The translations under genes and the position numbers were made by a program. From assembly GCA_033060915.1 (NCBI GenBank), contig CM065397.1, forward strand, positions 29,495,501-29,559,500: DNA of 64,000 nucleotides, in the 5' to 3' direction. This DNA is from Euryodendron excelsum. Its lineage: Eukaryota > Streptophyta > Magnoliopsida > Ericales > Pentaphylacaceae. Positions 11,031 through 22,560 of the stretch are shown piece by piece; within the stretch, counting starts at the first letter, position 1; each line of letters starts with the position of its first letter. The notes beneath the pieces were generated by a model. That model made no database searches, was not told where the DNA came from, and was given only the letters and a program-made list of their open reading frames with translations.

Positions 11031-12575
11031 TTAGGAAAGTTTTAAGGTGGCAAAAAACCTATCTTTTGACCCTTCATACGCAAGGCAAAAGATTTGGGCG
11101 CCTGTCCTAGTGACTACCATGCAATTTTTGGCTTGACTCTACTGTGAGTGACTCTAAAAAGTCCAAGAATGATCCGAAAGATTCCAAGTAACCAGAATCG
11201 GCAAGGAATGGATGGGAGAGAGTGTCCCAGAAGTAATTGGCTTGAGATACGATGTTAGAATAGTTGAATAGGTCGACTGGCCCGCTAACGGCAAAATAGT
11301 CATTTGAACTAAAAAAACACCAAAATGGACTTAGAGTGACCCGTGAGAGGGCTTGAAGGTTAAAAACACTATTGAGAGTGTTCCGAGATGTTACAGTTTG
11401 ATACTTAGAGCTAGCATGGTAGGAAAAGGCAACCAACCTGCTAGGGTCAAAACAATCATTTTGCACCGGTCTTGTCGAAATGAACTCAGGATGATCTAAA
11501 AAGGTGTTAAAATTTTGAGAATACTATTAGAAGCATCCTTGGAAAGTTATCGATTTTCTACCCAGAGCCAGTACGGTTCTCGAAGGTAGCTGGGTGCCTA
11601 AGGGCAAAATGGTCATTTTGACCTAATGGTCTCGGAATTGATCAGGGATTGACTGGAAAGCAATTAAACATGCCGAATTATCTTTGGGACAATCTTGGAA
11701 AGGAGGACTTATCACTCTGAGGACTTAGGTACTTTCTTGAGAAGCGTGCCGAAAAAGGCCCAAGAGGCAGTTTGGTTATTTTTCACCGGAGTGAGCTAGC
11801 AGGCACTGGTGTTGAAATGGGTTTTGAGTGTTTTCACTACTCTGATGGTGTGTGACGAGTTGAATTCCAAAGGTATCCCATTCTTTGGTAAAAGTGTCAC
11901 GGCCAATAGGCGTGTTTGGTCTTGTGACATAGGGGTTTTATTGGCAATTCCCAATGTCGACCTGTTTGCTAGTGTTTCCACCACTCTGATAGTTATGATG
12001 TTTGCAAGTGTTTCTGCCACTCTAATGGGGTACGTTCATTTTGGAGACTGCTTGATCTCAGGAAACTACTAGATGAACTTATCGTCTGAGGAATCAACTT
12101 TCTCAAAAAACGCACTAGATAACAAACATTCTACATTGGCAGGCTAGCAAGCACCAGAAGTGAACCACTCTACCATCCCTCGGGACTTAGCTTCCATCCC
12201 GGTCAACGAGTTTGAAGGGACTCACCATTTCAAGGAGTTTTCTTAGTAAACATGCCGGACTAGATGGACTTACCGTCTGAGGGATTAGCTTTCTTGAAAG
12301 ACGTGCTTATTTGAGTTTGATTGGTTTGGATTGGAATTGAGGTTGAAATAGGAACTTACCATCTCTAGAAAGACGTACCTATTGGAATTGGACAGAGCAT
12401 TGCCCTAAGGGTATTTTGGTCATTTTACTTTTATTGGGCCCTGCAGGCCCGTGAAGTAATTGATTGATTGGATTGAGTCTAGAAAACTACTTTTGACTTG
12501 AATGTGTCTGTGTTGGTTTGAATGTGAGTCAAATGGATCGGAGATTGTCGAGCGGGAAAAAATAAGGTGCTTACA

Positions 12576-13143
12576 CATATCAAATGCCACTCCCTCCATA
12601 CCAACCCCCTTCACAATCTTATACAGTACCCATGCATGCCTCCATATCATATCAAGCGCCTCATAAGAGATCTATAGAGGACACCTTGCGACAGTGTATG
12701 CAAACACAAGGTGGGGTGAATGTGAGGGTTGACAAGACTTTGAAGCAACAAAGTCGTACTCTGAATGGCATAAAGAGTCAGTTGACTCTACTGACACAGA
12801 CTTTGATTGTTCCCGAGAAGAGACGCTTCCTGACTCAACCCCAACCTAATCCTACTAGGCAAGCACACATGAGTGAGGGTGTTGCTAAGTCTACCACAGC
12901 CCATGAGCAGGTCCAGGCTATCACTACCTTGCGAATTGGTAAAACCATTGAGAAACCAGACTCCCCTTCTAAAGCTATTGACTCCATAGGGGAGGGGGTA
13001 GAGAAACTGAGAGAGAAGTCTAGCACACTTGAGAAAAAGATAGAAAGAGGTGTTACAGGTGAGATGCCGAAGCGAGTGAGAACGAGGTCTTATCTCATAC
13101 ACCATTCCCTCATCGATTGGAAAAACCAAAATAGGAATCCATA
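12576..13143 (+). pseudogene. gag: Athila-like gag C-terminal region
   Basis: An open frame from 12584 to 13144 (186 codons) continues the proline-rich gag segment (QMPLPPYQPP) after LTR B. It contains a stretch typical of this lineage: SIEDTL...KTLKQQSRTLNGIKSQLTLLTQTL. After that comes a charged linker (EKKIERG) leading into protease. No CCHC knuckle is visible here. The stop at 13142 breaks it from the protease. As part of the gag-pol polyprotein it would contribute to particle assembly; the copy is inactive. Confidence 0.75.
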
Positions 13144-13818
13144 AATTCCAAGATCTATGAGTTGTTCAAGCAAGTCAAGATAAACATCCCTCTCCTCGAT
13201 GCTATAAAGCAAATTCCCTCTTATGCCAAGTTCTTAAAGGACTTCTGTTCTGTTAAAAGAAGGTTACATGCTAAAGAGAATGTTTTACTAGCTGAACAAG
13301 CCAGTGTTGTGTTGCAATCCAAGGTCACCACCACCAAGTATAAAGACCCCGGTTGTCCGACTATCTCTTTCATGATTGATAATCATAAAATAGACCATGC
13401 TTTACTTGATTTGGGAGCTAGTGTCAACTTACTCCCTTATTATATCTATTAGCAGCTGGGTTTGAGAGAGTTGCGTCCCACCAGGATTACTCTTGAGCTA
13501 GCTGATAGGTCTATTCAGGTGCCCAGAGGTGTTGTTGAGGATGTTCTTATCCAGATTGATAAGTTGTACTACCCTGTTGATTTTGGTGTCCTAGATACAC
13601 ACCCTGTTGCAGAGTCTAGCACTCAACCGCATAGCCCAGTCATTTTAGGCCGTCCTTTCCTTGCCACTTCTGATACTGTCATTCGATGTAAGAATGAGTT
13701 AGTCAGGATGTCATTCAGTAACATGACTGTGAAAATAAACATCTTTGAAGGGGGTAAACAACAAGGTGAGTATGAAGACATACGGGAAGTAAGCTTCGTA
13801 GACATCCTTATGTAGGAA
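13144..13818 (+). pseudogene. pol (PR): Athila-like aspartic protease region
   Basis: Two open pieces (13162-13452 and 13462-13815), split by a TAG near 13450, encode a conserved lead-in (INIPLLDAIKQIPSYAKFLKD), then a FMIDNHKIDHALLDLGASVN segment. That segment matches the plant Ty3/gypsy protease catalytic region; DLGAS replaces the usual D-[TS]-G, as is normal in Athila. A C-terminal PVILGRPFLATSDTVIRC flap/hydrophobic motif follows. The protease would cleave the polyprotein. In-frame stops make this a remnant. Confidence 0.8.
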
Positions 13819-14861
13819 TTCTTTGAGAGAAAATGCATTGTCGATCCTTTAGAGCTAGCACTAGTTTGGGGTGAGGGCTTAGAAACTTGCACACTTAAGG
13901 AAGGATCTGTGAGTAGTGATACCGTCAGGTTAGAGAGTGTTCTAGTCTTTTCAGTGGGTCAATGGACCCCCAGTTTTAAGCCTTTGTCTCCAAGCCCTAC
14001 CAAACCTGAACCGTCGAAGCTCAAGGCTCCCGTCCCTGAGAGAAAACCACTTCCCCCCTCTTTAAAGTATATATTTTTGGGAAAGGGAAAATCGTATCCA
14101 GTTGTGATATTCTTTAGTCTTACTGTAGGCCAAGAGGAGAGTTTAAAAGTATTGTTGCATAGACATCGTAAAGCAATAGGTTGGACCATCACTGATTTGC
14201 ATGGTATAAGTCCTCTTATATGCACACACAGAATTTATATTAAGTCAGAGGCTAAACCTGTTAGACAAATGTAGTGGCAACTGAACCCTATAATAAAAGA
14301 TGTTGTGTGGGGAGAGGTGCTGAAACTTTTTGATGCAGGTATCATATACCCCATCGCTAATTCGAAGTGGGTTAGTCCAACCAAGTGGTTTCAAAAAAAT
14401 CTAGTGGCATGGTAGTCCTGAATGATATAATGAGTTGGTACCAACTAGAGTTCAAACTGGTTGGCGCATGTATATTGACTATGACGTTTGAATGCGGAAA
14501 TGTGTAAGGACCACTTTCCTCTCCCATTCCTTGACCAAATCCTAGAACGGGTCGCGGGTAAGGCCTTTTATTGCTTCTTTGATGGTTATTCTGCTTATAA
14601 TCAGATTGAGATTGCATTAAAGGACCAGGATAAGACCCCATTCACATATCCATTTGGGACATAAGCTTACAAGTGCATGCCTTTATGCTTGCGTAACGCA
14701 CTAGCAACTTTTCAATAGTATATGATGAGTATTTTCAGTGACATGGTTGAGCATGTAGTTAAGGTCTTCATGGATGACTTCTCTGTTTATGGGGATACTT
14801 ATCAATAGTGTCTGGATAATTTAGAAAAAGTTATGGAAAGGTGTATTAAGAGCCACTTGAT
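13819..14861 (+). pseudogene. pol (RT): reverse transcriptase, first part, split by solo LTRs
   Basis: The fragments follow the plant Ty3/gypsy RT order: IGWTITDLHGISPLICTHRI, the GIIYPIANSKWVSP motif, FPLPFLDQILERVAGK, FYCFFDGYSAYNQI, and the catalytic FMDD box at 14767-14778 followed by FSVYG. At least five stops or shifts interrupt the frame (for example at 14272 and 14662). The coding sequence halts at 14861 inside the codon series for Ser-His-Leu-Ile, and the next codons resume at 29364 after two solo LTRs. Confidence 0.85.
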
Positions 14862-17800
14862 TGTCGCGCCCAGATTTTTTGCACTCAAGGAATACACACA
14901 CAAGTGGGAAAAATATTGTACTCTCGTATTAGAACTCACCCTCCTAGAAGAATGAGTGTGACTAGATTTGAATTGAAAATTGATTTGAATAAAGGGCTTT
15001 TGGAAAACATTTGGAGTGGCCACCTAACTTGATTAAGGCTAGTTCGGTCACCTAAAAACTAAGCACAATCCAAAAACTACACTTAGGGTTTTCGAAAGCA
15101 ATTTTGAAAATATCTCCTCAAGAGAGAGTTTTTAAGGGAACAGGTTGTTTGACAACCTTTAGAAAACATTTAAGCCCTTTTTGAAAATAAACTCCATTTT
15201 GGTCTTTCGAAATAGTGATCCTAGGTTCGGAGGTTGGTTACATGTAGGGAAGATGCACTAAGCCATCACCCTATCCCGCCTTTGCGGTACCTACATGTCT
15301 ATTCACCCTAGATTCACCTATGAGAGTCTTCAATTAACAAACGTTCAATCCTATCCACTTTAGAAAATAATTTTTTAAAAGACATAATGCATGATATGTA
15401 AGTGCAAGAAAAAAGAGTTGAAAAATAGATTTGGAAAAGAAGAATTGAAGTTTGAAATTGGAAAGAAAATTTAGATATTGAAATTGAGGATTGAAAATAG
15501 ATTTTTAGAATTGGAAGTTAGAAATAGAATATAGAATTGGAAATTGGAAAGTAGTTATGAAAATAGAAGCTTGAAAAAGGTTGTGACCGCACCCATGAGG
15601 GTTGCTTACGTATCCTTTTTGAGGAATCAGGTCAGTCGTAGTTTGAACAAGAGTCCAAAGGAAAATAAAAGATTTGATATGGAAGAAGAAATTGAATTGG
15701 AATTTAGATTTGATTTGAATTTAGAATAGAAGATTGAAATTGGAATTTGGAATTGAAAAGATTGGGAAAATGTTTTGGAAAGATTGAGGTTTAAGAAACC
15801 TAGACTTAGGAAGATAGGATTTAGGAAGGACTTGAGATTAAGAAAGATTTGACTCGAGTGTTGAACTTGGAAGATTAGGAAAGATTAAAATTTAGGAAAG
15901 ATTCGAATTAGGAAAGTTTCAAATACAAAAGTTTCATTTTAGAAAAGTTTTGTTTTAGGAAAGTCTGGTTTAGGAAAGGTTTCGAACTAGGAAAGTTTCA
16001 ATTTAGAAAAATTTTGGATTAAGAAAATTTCATTTTAAGAAAGGTTTTTAAATATGAAAGGTTTTGTTTTAAGAAAGTTCTGAATTTGGAATGTTTTGAA
16101 ATAGGGAAGTTTTGAAAGTAAAAAAGTTTTGAGTTTAGAAAAGTTTTAGATTTGGAAAGATTTGAAGTTTGGGAAAGTTTAGAATTTTAGAAGGATTCAA
16201 AGTTTGAGTTTTAGAAAACACTTGAAGTTAGGAAAGGTTTTGAGTTTAAGAAGGGTTTGAAAACTTAGATTTGGAAAGTTAAGATTTGGAAAGGGATGGA
16301 ATTAAGAAAGGTTTGAAAGCTTAAAGTTTAAGGAAAGATTTAAAAGTTTAAGTTTGGGAAACTTAAGGTTTAGGAAAGTACGAGATTAGGAAGGATTTGA
16401 ATTAGGAAAGATTTGGGTTGGGAAGGATTGAGATTTGTATTTCCTAAAACAAGAGATTGGATTTTGCTTCTAAAATGAGATGTTTTGATTTTGTTTCCAA
16501 AAATGGAGGATATGATCTATTTTCCTAAATGGGAGATTGGATTTGGTTTCCTAAATGGAATTGGAAGGATGATGTTTTAGAAATCTTAGATTTGGAAGAC
16601 TATAGTTTTGACGTAGGGAATTGGTTTTGGAAACTTATGATTTTGATATAAAAAGAAAGATTTTGGAAACCTAGGTTTTGAGGCAAGATTGAAAATCGTG
16701 TTTTAGGAAAGAAAACTAGGGTTTCCTAATTGTGGGTTCTAGGGTTTGACTTGAGCTCTAAGGAAGAAGATCTTAAAAAGTGAGTTTTTAGAAAGGGAGA
16801 TTTTTGGAAGAAAATTCTAGAGAGTTTTTGAAAAGTGAATTTTAGGAAAGAGAGTTTTTGGAAAGGAATTTTTAGGAAAGTAAAACTTTGAAAGAGTTTT
16901 TGGAAAGAAGGGTTTTGGAAGGAGATCTTAAAAGGAGTTTTTGAAAAATAGATTTTTAGGGGAGTTTTTGAAAACAATTTTGGAAAGAAGATTGGAGAAA
17001 GTTTTTAGAAAGTATGTTAGAAAAGAGAGTTTTTTAGAAAGTATATAAAATATCTCACTTTCCTAAAACAATTCTAACCATAACAAAATTAGAACCACTT
17101 TAAGATAGTGGTTTTAAAAACAACAATGTTTTGAAAATATAGACCATATTAGTCACTTTAAATATAATACTTTCCTAAAGTAACCCTAGCCATGAAAAGG
17201 CTAGAATCACCCTAGGATTGTGATTTTAAAAACAAGTTTTGAAAAAGAAGGTTTTGATGCAAGTTCAAAAACGATATTAATGCAAGTTTTGAAAAACGAG
17301 TTTGAAAACAAATTTTGAAAGAATACAAGATCATGACATGCACAATGCATGTTGGGGTTGTGAACATACAAGGTAAAAGGCTTCACCACATAATCAAGGG
17401 AGCTGAACCCACGTGGTCTCCGGTTAGACTAAAAAAAAGCCCCCGACACGGTGACCTTCCAATAGCCTAATCCTACACATGGACCGAGAAGTCCCTTGTT
17501 TCAAGCATGCAAGAAGGGGGGGGGGGAAGAAGATGGGGGATTAAAATAGAAAAAAACCCAAGTGGGTTAGGAGAGAGAAGAGAGGGGGAAGATGCATAAA
17601 CTTAAAGAGAAAGCCTACCTTATGTCTTATTTATTTTGCTTTACACGCTTTGCTTTGCTTATCTTGCTTCGGTCCTCACTTCAGTCTTCGAGAGTTTGTC
17701 TTTGATCTTCAAAGCTTCGTAGTTGCAGCAATCCAAGTCTTCAATGGAGGGTTTGAGGCTAGTGTATGAGTACATAAGAGTGTGTATGAGTGTATAGGAG

Positions 17801-17917
17801 GCTAGGGTTTGGAAAACCTAAGGAGACTAAGATTTAGAGAGACTACGAGCTCTGTGTATCGAAAAGTAGGGTTTTCAGACTGAGTTTGCAGACACTTTTC
17901 ACACTAGAGGAGGCTCT

Positions 17918-17928
17918 GTATTTATAGA
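17918..17928 (-). promoter_or_regulatory. TATA box of LTR C
   Basis: CTATAAATACAG on the minus strand, in register with the other LTR copies. Confidence 0.6.
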
Positions 17929-17939
17929 GAGAAGAATGA

Positions 17940-18055
17940 CCTGGCGCCTGTTGCAGTGGCGCCAGGCCAAAAATCCTTTTGGCGCCACTAGGAGTGGGGC
18001 CAGGCCAAATATTGGCTTGGCACCACTACTAGTGGCGCCAGCTAGTTAGGAAAGC
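17940..18055 (-). repeat. promoter-proximal palindromes of LTR C
   Basis: About four arms such as GGCGCCACTAGGAGTGG and CACCACTACTAGTGGCGCC just upstream of the TATA box. Confidence 0.65.
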
Positions 18056-18364
18056 TTTAAGGTCGGCAAGCAACGTATCTTCAGAAGATTTGGGTGCGTG
18101 TACTAGTGACTACCATGCAATTTTTAGCATGGCTTCACTAGGAGTGGCTCCGGAAAGTCCGGGAAGGATTTAAGGGACCGGTGTAAGCACCCCATTTTTT
18201 ACCGCTCGGCGGTCTCCACTCCGTCCAGACTTGTGTTCAGGTCATTATGGGCATATTTCAATCTAAATTAACTTTCTAAGTCTAATCCTGTCAATTCATC
18301 TCTTCGCAGGCCCCACCGAGCCCAAATAGAGGCAAAATGACCAAAATGCCCCTGGGGGCATCGC

Positions 18365-18599
18365 CCTTTCTAATTCCAAATTAGGCGCGTCTTTTCGAAG
18401 ACGATAAGTCCCCTTTCCAATTCCAAATCAGGCGCGTCTTTCCGAAGACAGTAAGTCCCCTTTCCAATTCCAAATTAGGCACATCTTTCCGAAGACAATA
18501 AGTCCCCTTTTCAATTCCAAATCAGAAGCGTCTTTCGAAAAACGATAAGTCCCCTTTCCAATTCCAAATCAGGTGCGTCTTTCCGAAGACGGTAAGTCC
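18365..18599 (+). repeat. 47-bp tandem array, five units, in LTR D
   Basis: Five consecutive 47-bp units start at 18365, 18412, 18459, 18506 and 18553. Each has the core CAATTCCAAATYAGG, then CGTCTTTCCGAAGAC and TAAGTCC. Copies B, C and E show a single equivalent unit. It lies in the presumed U3, upstream of the TATA box. Confidence 0.9.
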
Positions 18600-19779
18600 C
18601 CTTTCTAAGTCCAATTCCAATTTCAATCCCTCTCTCGAGACAGTTGATTCCTCAAGACGGTCCGGCACGTTTTTTGAAGAAAATCTCTTTGGAATGGTAA
18701 GTCCCTTTAAACCTGTCGACCGGGACGAGACCATAAGTCCCCTAGATGGTAGAATGGTCCACCTTTCGCGCCTGCTAGCCCGCCAATGCAGAAATGTTCG
18801 TTTAGGCATGCTTTTCGAGAAAGTTGATTCTCAGACGCTAAGTCCCTTTAGCAGCTTCCCGAGATCAGGTAGTCTTGGGAATGATCGCGAACCGTCAGAG
18901 TAGCGGAAATACTCGCAAACAGGTCGATATAGGGAATTGCCAACAAACCTCTGTATCACGCGACTGTCATCAGAGTGGCGGAAACACTCAAAACCCAGGT
19001 CAACACCAGTGCCTGCTAGCCCACTTCGGTGAACAATGACCAAACTGCCCCTAGGGCCATTTTTCGACACGTTTCTTGAGAACACATTTGAATCCTCAGA
19101 ACAGTAAGTCCAACCTTCCAAGATTGTCTTAAAGGCAATCCAGCATGATTAGGTACCTTTTAATTAGTTTTGAGCCAATTCCGAGACTTTCCGGTCAAGA
19201 TAACCATTTTGCTCCTAGGCATTCGAATGCCCTGAGAACCACACCGGCCCTGGGTATCAAACCGGCAACCTCCCGAGAATGCTTACTATAGTATTCTCAA
19301 CCTCTCTTTATCTTCTCAAATCATTCCGAGTCAGTTCTGGTGAACCAGGTGCAAAATGACCGTTTTGCCCTTGGTGGGCCGGTCACCTTTTCCAACCACA
19401 CCGGCTCTGGGTATCAAACCGGCAACCTTTGGGAACATTCTGAATAATGTTTTCAAATCTTGAATCGTCTTCCAGGACGTTCCGAGTCTATCTCGGCAGC
19501 TTTCCGGCTTGATTGATCGTTTTGCCCTTAATGGCCCGATCAATCCCTCTGACACATCCTATCCTCATTTTTCAAGTCAAATATCTCCGGGACCTTGTTC
19601 TGAGGGTTCCTGCCCCTTTTCAGCCTTCCAGGCCATTCCCGGTCCCTTAAGTTCTTCCCGGGCTTTCCAGAGTCACTTCTAGTGAAGCCAAGCTAAAAAT
19701 TGCATGGTAGTCACTAGTACAAGCACCCAAATCTTTCAAAGATACGTTGCTTGCTGACCTTAAAACTTTCCTAACTAGC

Positions 19780-19880
19780 TAGCGCCACTAGCAGTGGTGC
19801 CAAGCCAATAAATGGCCTGGCGCCACTCCTAATGGCGCCAAGAGGAAATTTGGCCTAGCGCCACTGCAACAAGTGTCAGG
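19780..19880 (+). repeat. promoter-proximal palindromes of LTR D
   Basis: Units such as GCGCCACTAGCAGTGGTGCC and GGCGCCACTCCTAATGGCGCC repeat in the 100 bp upstream of the TATA box. Confidence 0.7.
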
Positions 19881-19892
19881 TATATCCCATCC

Positions 19893-19902
19893 CTATAAAT
19901 AT
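19893..19902 (+). promoter_or_regulatory. TATA box of LTR D
   Basis: CTATAAATAT on the + strand, followed by the CT-rich leader also present (reverse-complemented) in the minus-oriented copies. Confidence 0.65.
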
Positions 19903-20519
19903 AGAGCCTCTTCCAGCGTGAAAAAGGTCCGCAAACTCAGTCTAAAAACCCTAATATTCGATATACAAAGCTCGTAGCCTCCCTAACCCCTAGCTTCCCT
20001 ATGTTTTCCAAACCCTAGCCACCATACACCAAACCCTAGCCTCCTATACACTCATACAAACCCCTATACACTTATACACTAGCCTCCAACCCCCCATTGA
20101 ATACTTGAATTGCTGCAACTCGAAGCCCTTGAAGACCAAGACAGAGCTCTTGAAGACTGAAACGAAGACCGAAGAAAAAGCAAGAAAGCAAGGTGCGCAA
20201 AGCAAAGTGAAATAAACAAGACATACGGTAGGCTTTCTTTTTAAGTTTCGGCATTTCCCCCTCTCTCTTCTCTTTCCTAACCCACTTGTGTTTTCTCTAT
20301 TTTAATCCCCCTTTCTTCGCATGCTTGAAATAAGGAGATTCCCGGTCCATGTGTAGGATTGGACTATTGGAGGGTCACCGGGTCGGGGGCTTTCTTTTAG
20401 TCTAACCAGAGACCACGTGAGTTTGGCCCCCTTGATTATGTGGTGAAGCTTTTAATCTTGTATGTTCACGACCCCAATTTGCAATATGCATATCATTAGC
20501 TTGCACTCTTCCAAAAATC

Positions 20520-22560
20520 GTTTTCAAACTCGTTTTCAAAGCTTGCATTAAACTTGTTTTCAAAATTGCATCAAAATCTCCTTTTTCAAAACTTGTTTTT
20601 AAAATTACAATCCTAGGGTGATTCTAGCCTTTCCATGGCTAGGATTGCTTTAGGAAAGTGTTACATTTAAAGTGACCAATATGGTCTATATTTTCAACTC
20701 CTTGTTATTTTCAAAACCACTTTCTTAAAGTGGTTCTAACCTTCTTATGGTTAGAATCGCTTTAGGAAAGTAAGACATTTTTATACTTTCCAAAGACTCT
20801 TTTTCAAAAGTCTTTCTTTCTAAAACCCTCCTTTTCAACATGCTTTCCTAAAACTCTTCTTTCCAAAGTTATTTTCAAAAACTCTCTCCCAAAAATCTAT
20901 TTTCCAAAACTCTTTTTTCAACTCTTTTCCAAAACATTTTCTTCAAAACTCTTTTCCTCAAAACACTCCCTAGGTTTCCTCCTTAGTAAACTTTCTCCAA
21001 TCTCCTTTTTCAAATTCCTTTCCAAAAACTCTCTCCAAACTCGTTTCCAACAATCTCTTGCCAAAAACGTCTTTCCTACAAGCTCCCTTCCAAAAACGTT
21101 TTCTTCAAAGTCCGCTTTCCCAAAAACTTCCTCCTTAAAACTTTTTTCAAAATCTCTTTCTAAAAACTCCTCATTAGGATTTCTTTCCAAAAACTCTCTC
21201 TTTGCAAATTCATTTTCTAAAAACTCCTCTCTAGGATTGCCTTCCAAAAGTCTTCGTTTCCAAAAACGCACTTTTCAAAAATTCCCTTTCTTGGAGCCCA
21301 AGTTAAACCTTAGAGCCACGATTAGGAACCCTAATTTTCCTTACCAAAAAACATGATTTTTAACCTTGCTCCCAACCTAGGTTTCTAAAACCTCCCTTTC
21401 TACATCAAAACTATATATTTCCAAAACCTATTTTCTACGTCAAAACTTCCCTTTCCAAATCCTTGTCAAATCCAATCTTCCCATTTAAGAAACTAGATTC
21501 AATCCTCCGTTTTTGGAAACAAAATCAAACATTCTCTTTTAGAAATAAAATCCAATCCTTTATTTTAGAAAATAGGAATCTTAACCCTTCTTAGTCCAAA
21601 TCTTTCCTAGTTCAACTCCTTCCTAATCTTCTACTTTCCTAAATCTTAAGTTTTCAAAACTTGAACATAAAAATCTTTCCTAAATTTTAAAACTTAAAAT
21701 CTAAATCTTTCCTAATTCATCTCTCTCCTAATTTCCTACCTTCCTAAACCATAAGTTTCCTAAAACTTTCAAATCTTTCCTTAAACATTAAGCTTCCAAA
21801 TTTTTCCTAATTCAACCCTTTTCTTAATTGTACCCCCTTTCAAATCTTAACTTTCCGAATCTAAGTTTTCAAATCTCTCCTAAACTCAAACCTTTCCTAA
21901 TTTCAAGATTTTCTAAAGTTCAAATTCTAAAACTTTCTAAATTTTAAATTTTCTAAATTTCAAATCTTTCCAAATTCAAAACTTTCTAATTCAAAATTTT
22001 CTTAAGTTAAGACTTTCTAAATCCCAAACCTTCTAATTTTTAAACCTTTCTTATTTTAAAATTTCCTAATTCAAATCTTCCTTAAATCTTAAACCTTTCT
22101 TAATTCAAAACTTTCCTAAGTTGAAACTTTCTAAATTCAAAAATTTCCAATTTCAAAACTTTCTTAAAACGAAATGTTTCCTATTTCAAAACTTTCTCAA
22201 TCCAACACTTTCCTAATTCAAAAATTTTCCCAATTCGAAATCTTTCCTAAAATGACATTTTCCTAATTCGAACTTTTCCTAATTCAAAACTTTCCTAAAA
22301 TGACACTTTCCTATTTTGAAACTTTCTTAATTAGAAATTTTCCTAAATCTAATTTTTCCAAATCTTCCAAGTCCAACATTCGAGTCAATTCTTTTCGAAA
22401 ATCTTTCCAAGTCAAGTCCAATCCTCCTTTTCTAAGCTTCTAAGTCTAGGGTTCCTAAAACCAAGTCTTTCAAAACCAATCTTTTTAAATCTTCCAATCA
22501 AAATCCAAATTTCCTATTCTTCCAATTCCAATTCGAATTCCAATTTCAACTCTTTTCCAA
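20520..22560 (+). repeat. degenerate pyrimidine-rich microrepeats in LTR D
   Basis: About 2 kb of imperfect units such as CTTTCCTAAATTC and TTCAAAACTTTC. Almost no G occurs on the sense strand. The same composition, reverse-complemented, occurs in A (part), B (8480-10330), C (15400-17330) and E (25280-27130). Open frames here are compositional artefacts. Confidence 0.75.

Larger units (their letters stand above)
7953..12575 (-). mobile_element. solo long LTR copy B (4,623 bp)
   Basis: On the minus strand it begins TGTAAGCACC at 12575 and ends GCGCGACA at 7953. Both sides carry CATAT (7948-7952 and 12576-12580), a perfect 5-bp target-site duplication, with no internal sequence, so this is a solo LTR. 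It interrupts the Athila-like gag in antisense orientation. It holds a TATA box near 10903-10912, palindromes just upstream, and a long stretch of degenerate GAAAGTTT-type microrepeats (about 8480-10330) that would be transcribed as pyrimidine-rich RNA. Confidence 0.9.

Noticed and set aside
12788..13129. Minus-strand ORF of 113 codons
   Set aside because: Antisense shadow of the gag open frame at 12584-13144.
18365..18599. CRISPR-like repeat array
   Set aside because: Units abut with no spacers and the sequence lies in a plant retrotransposon LTR.
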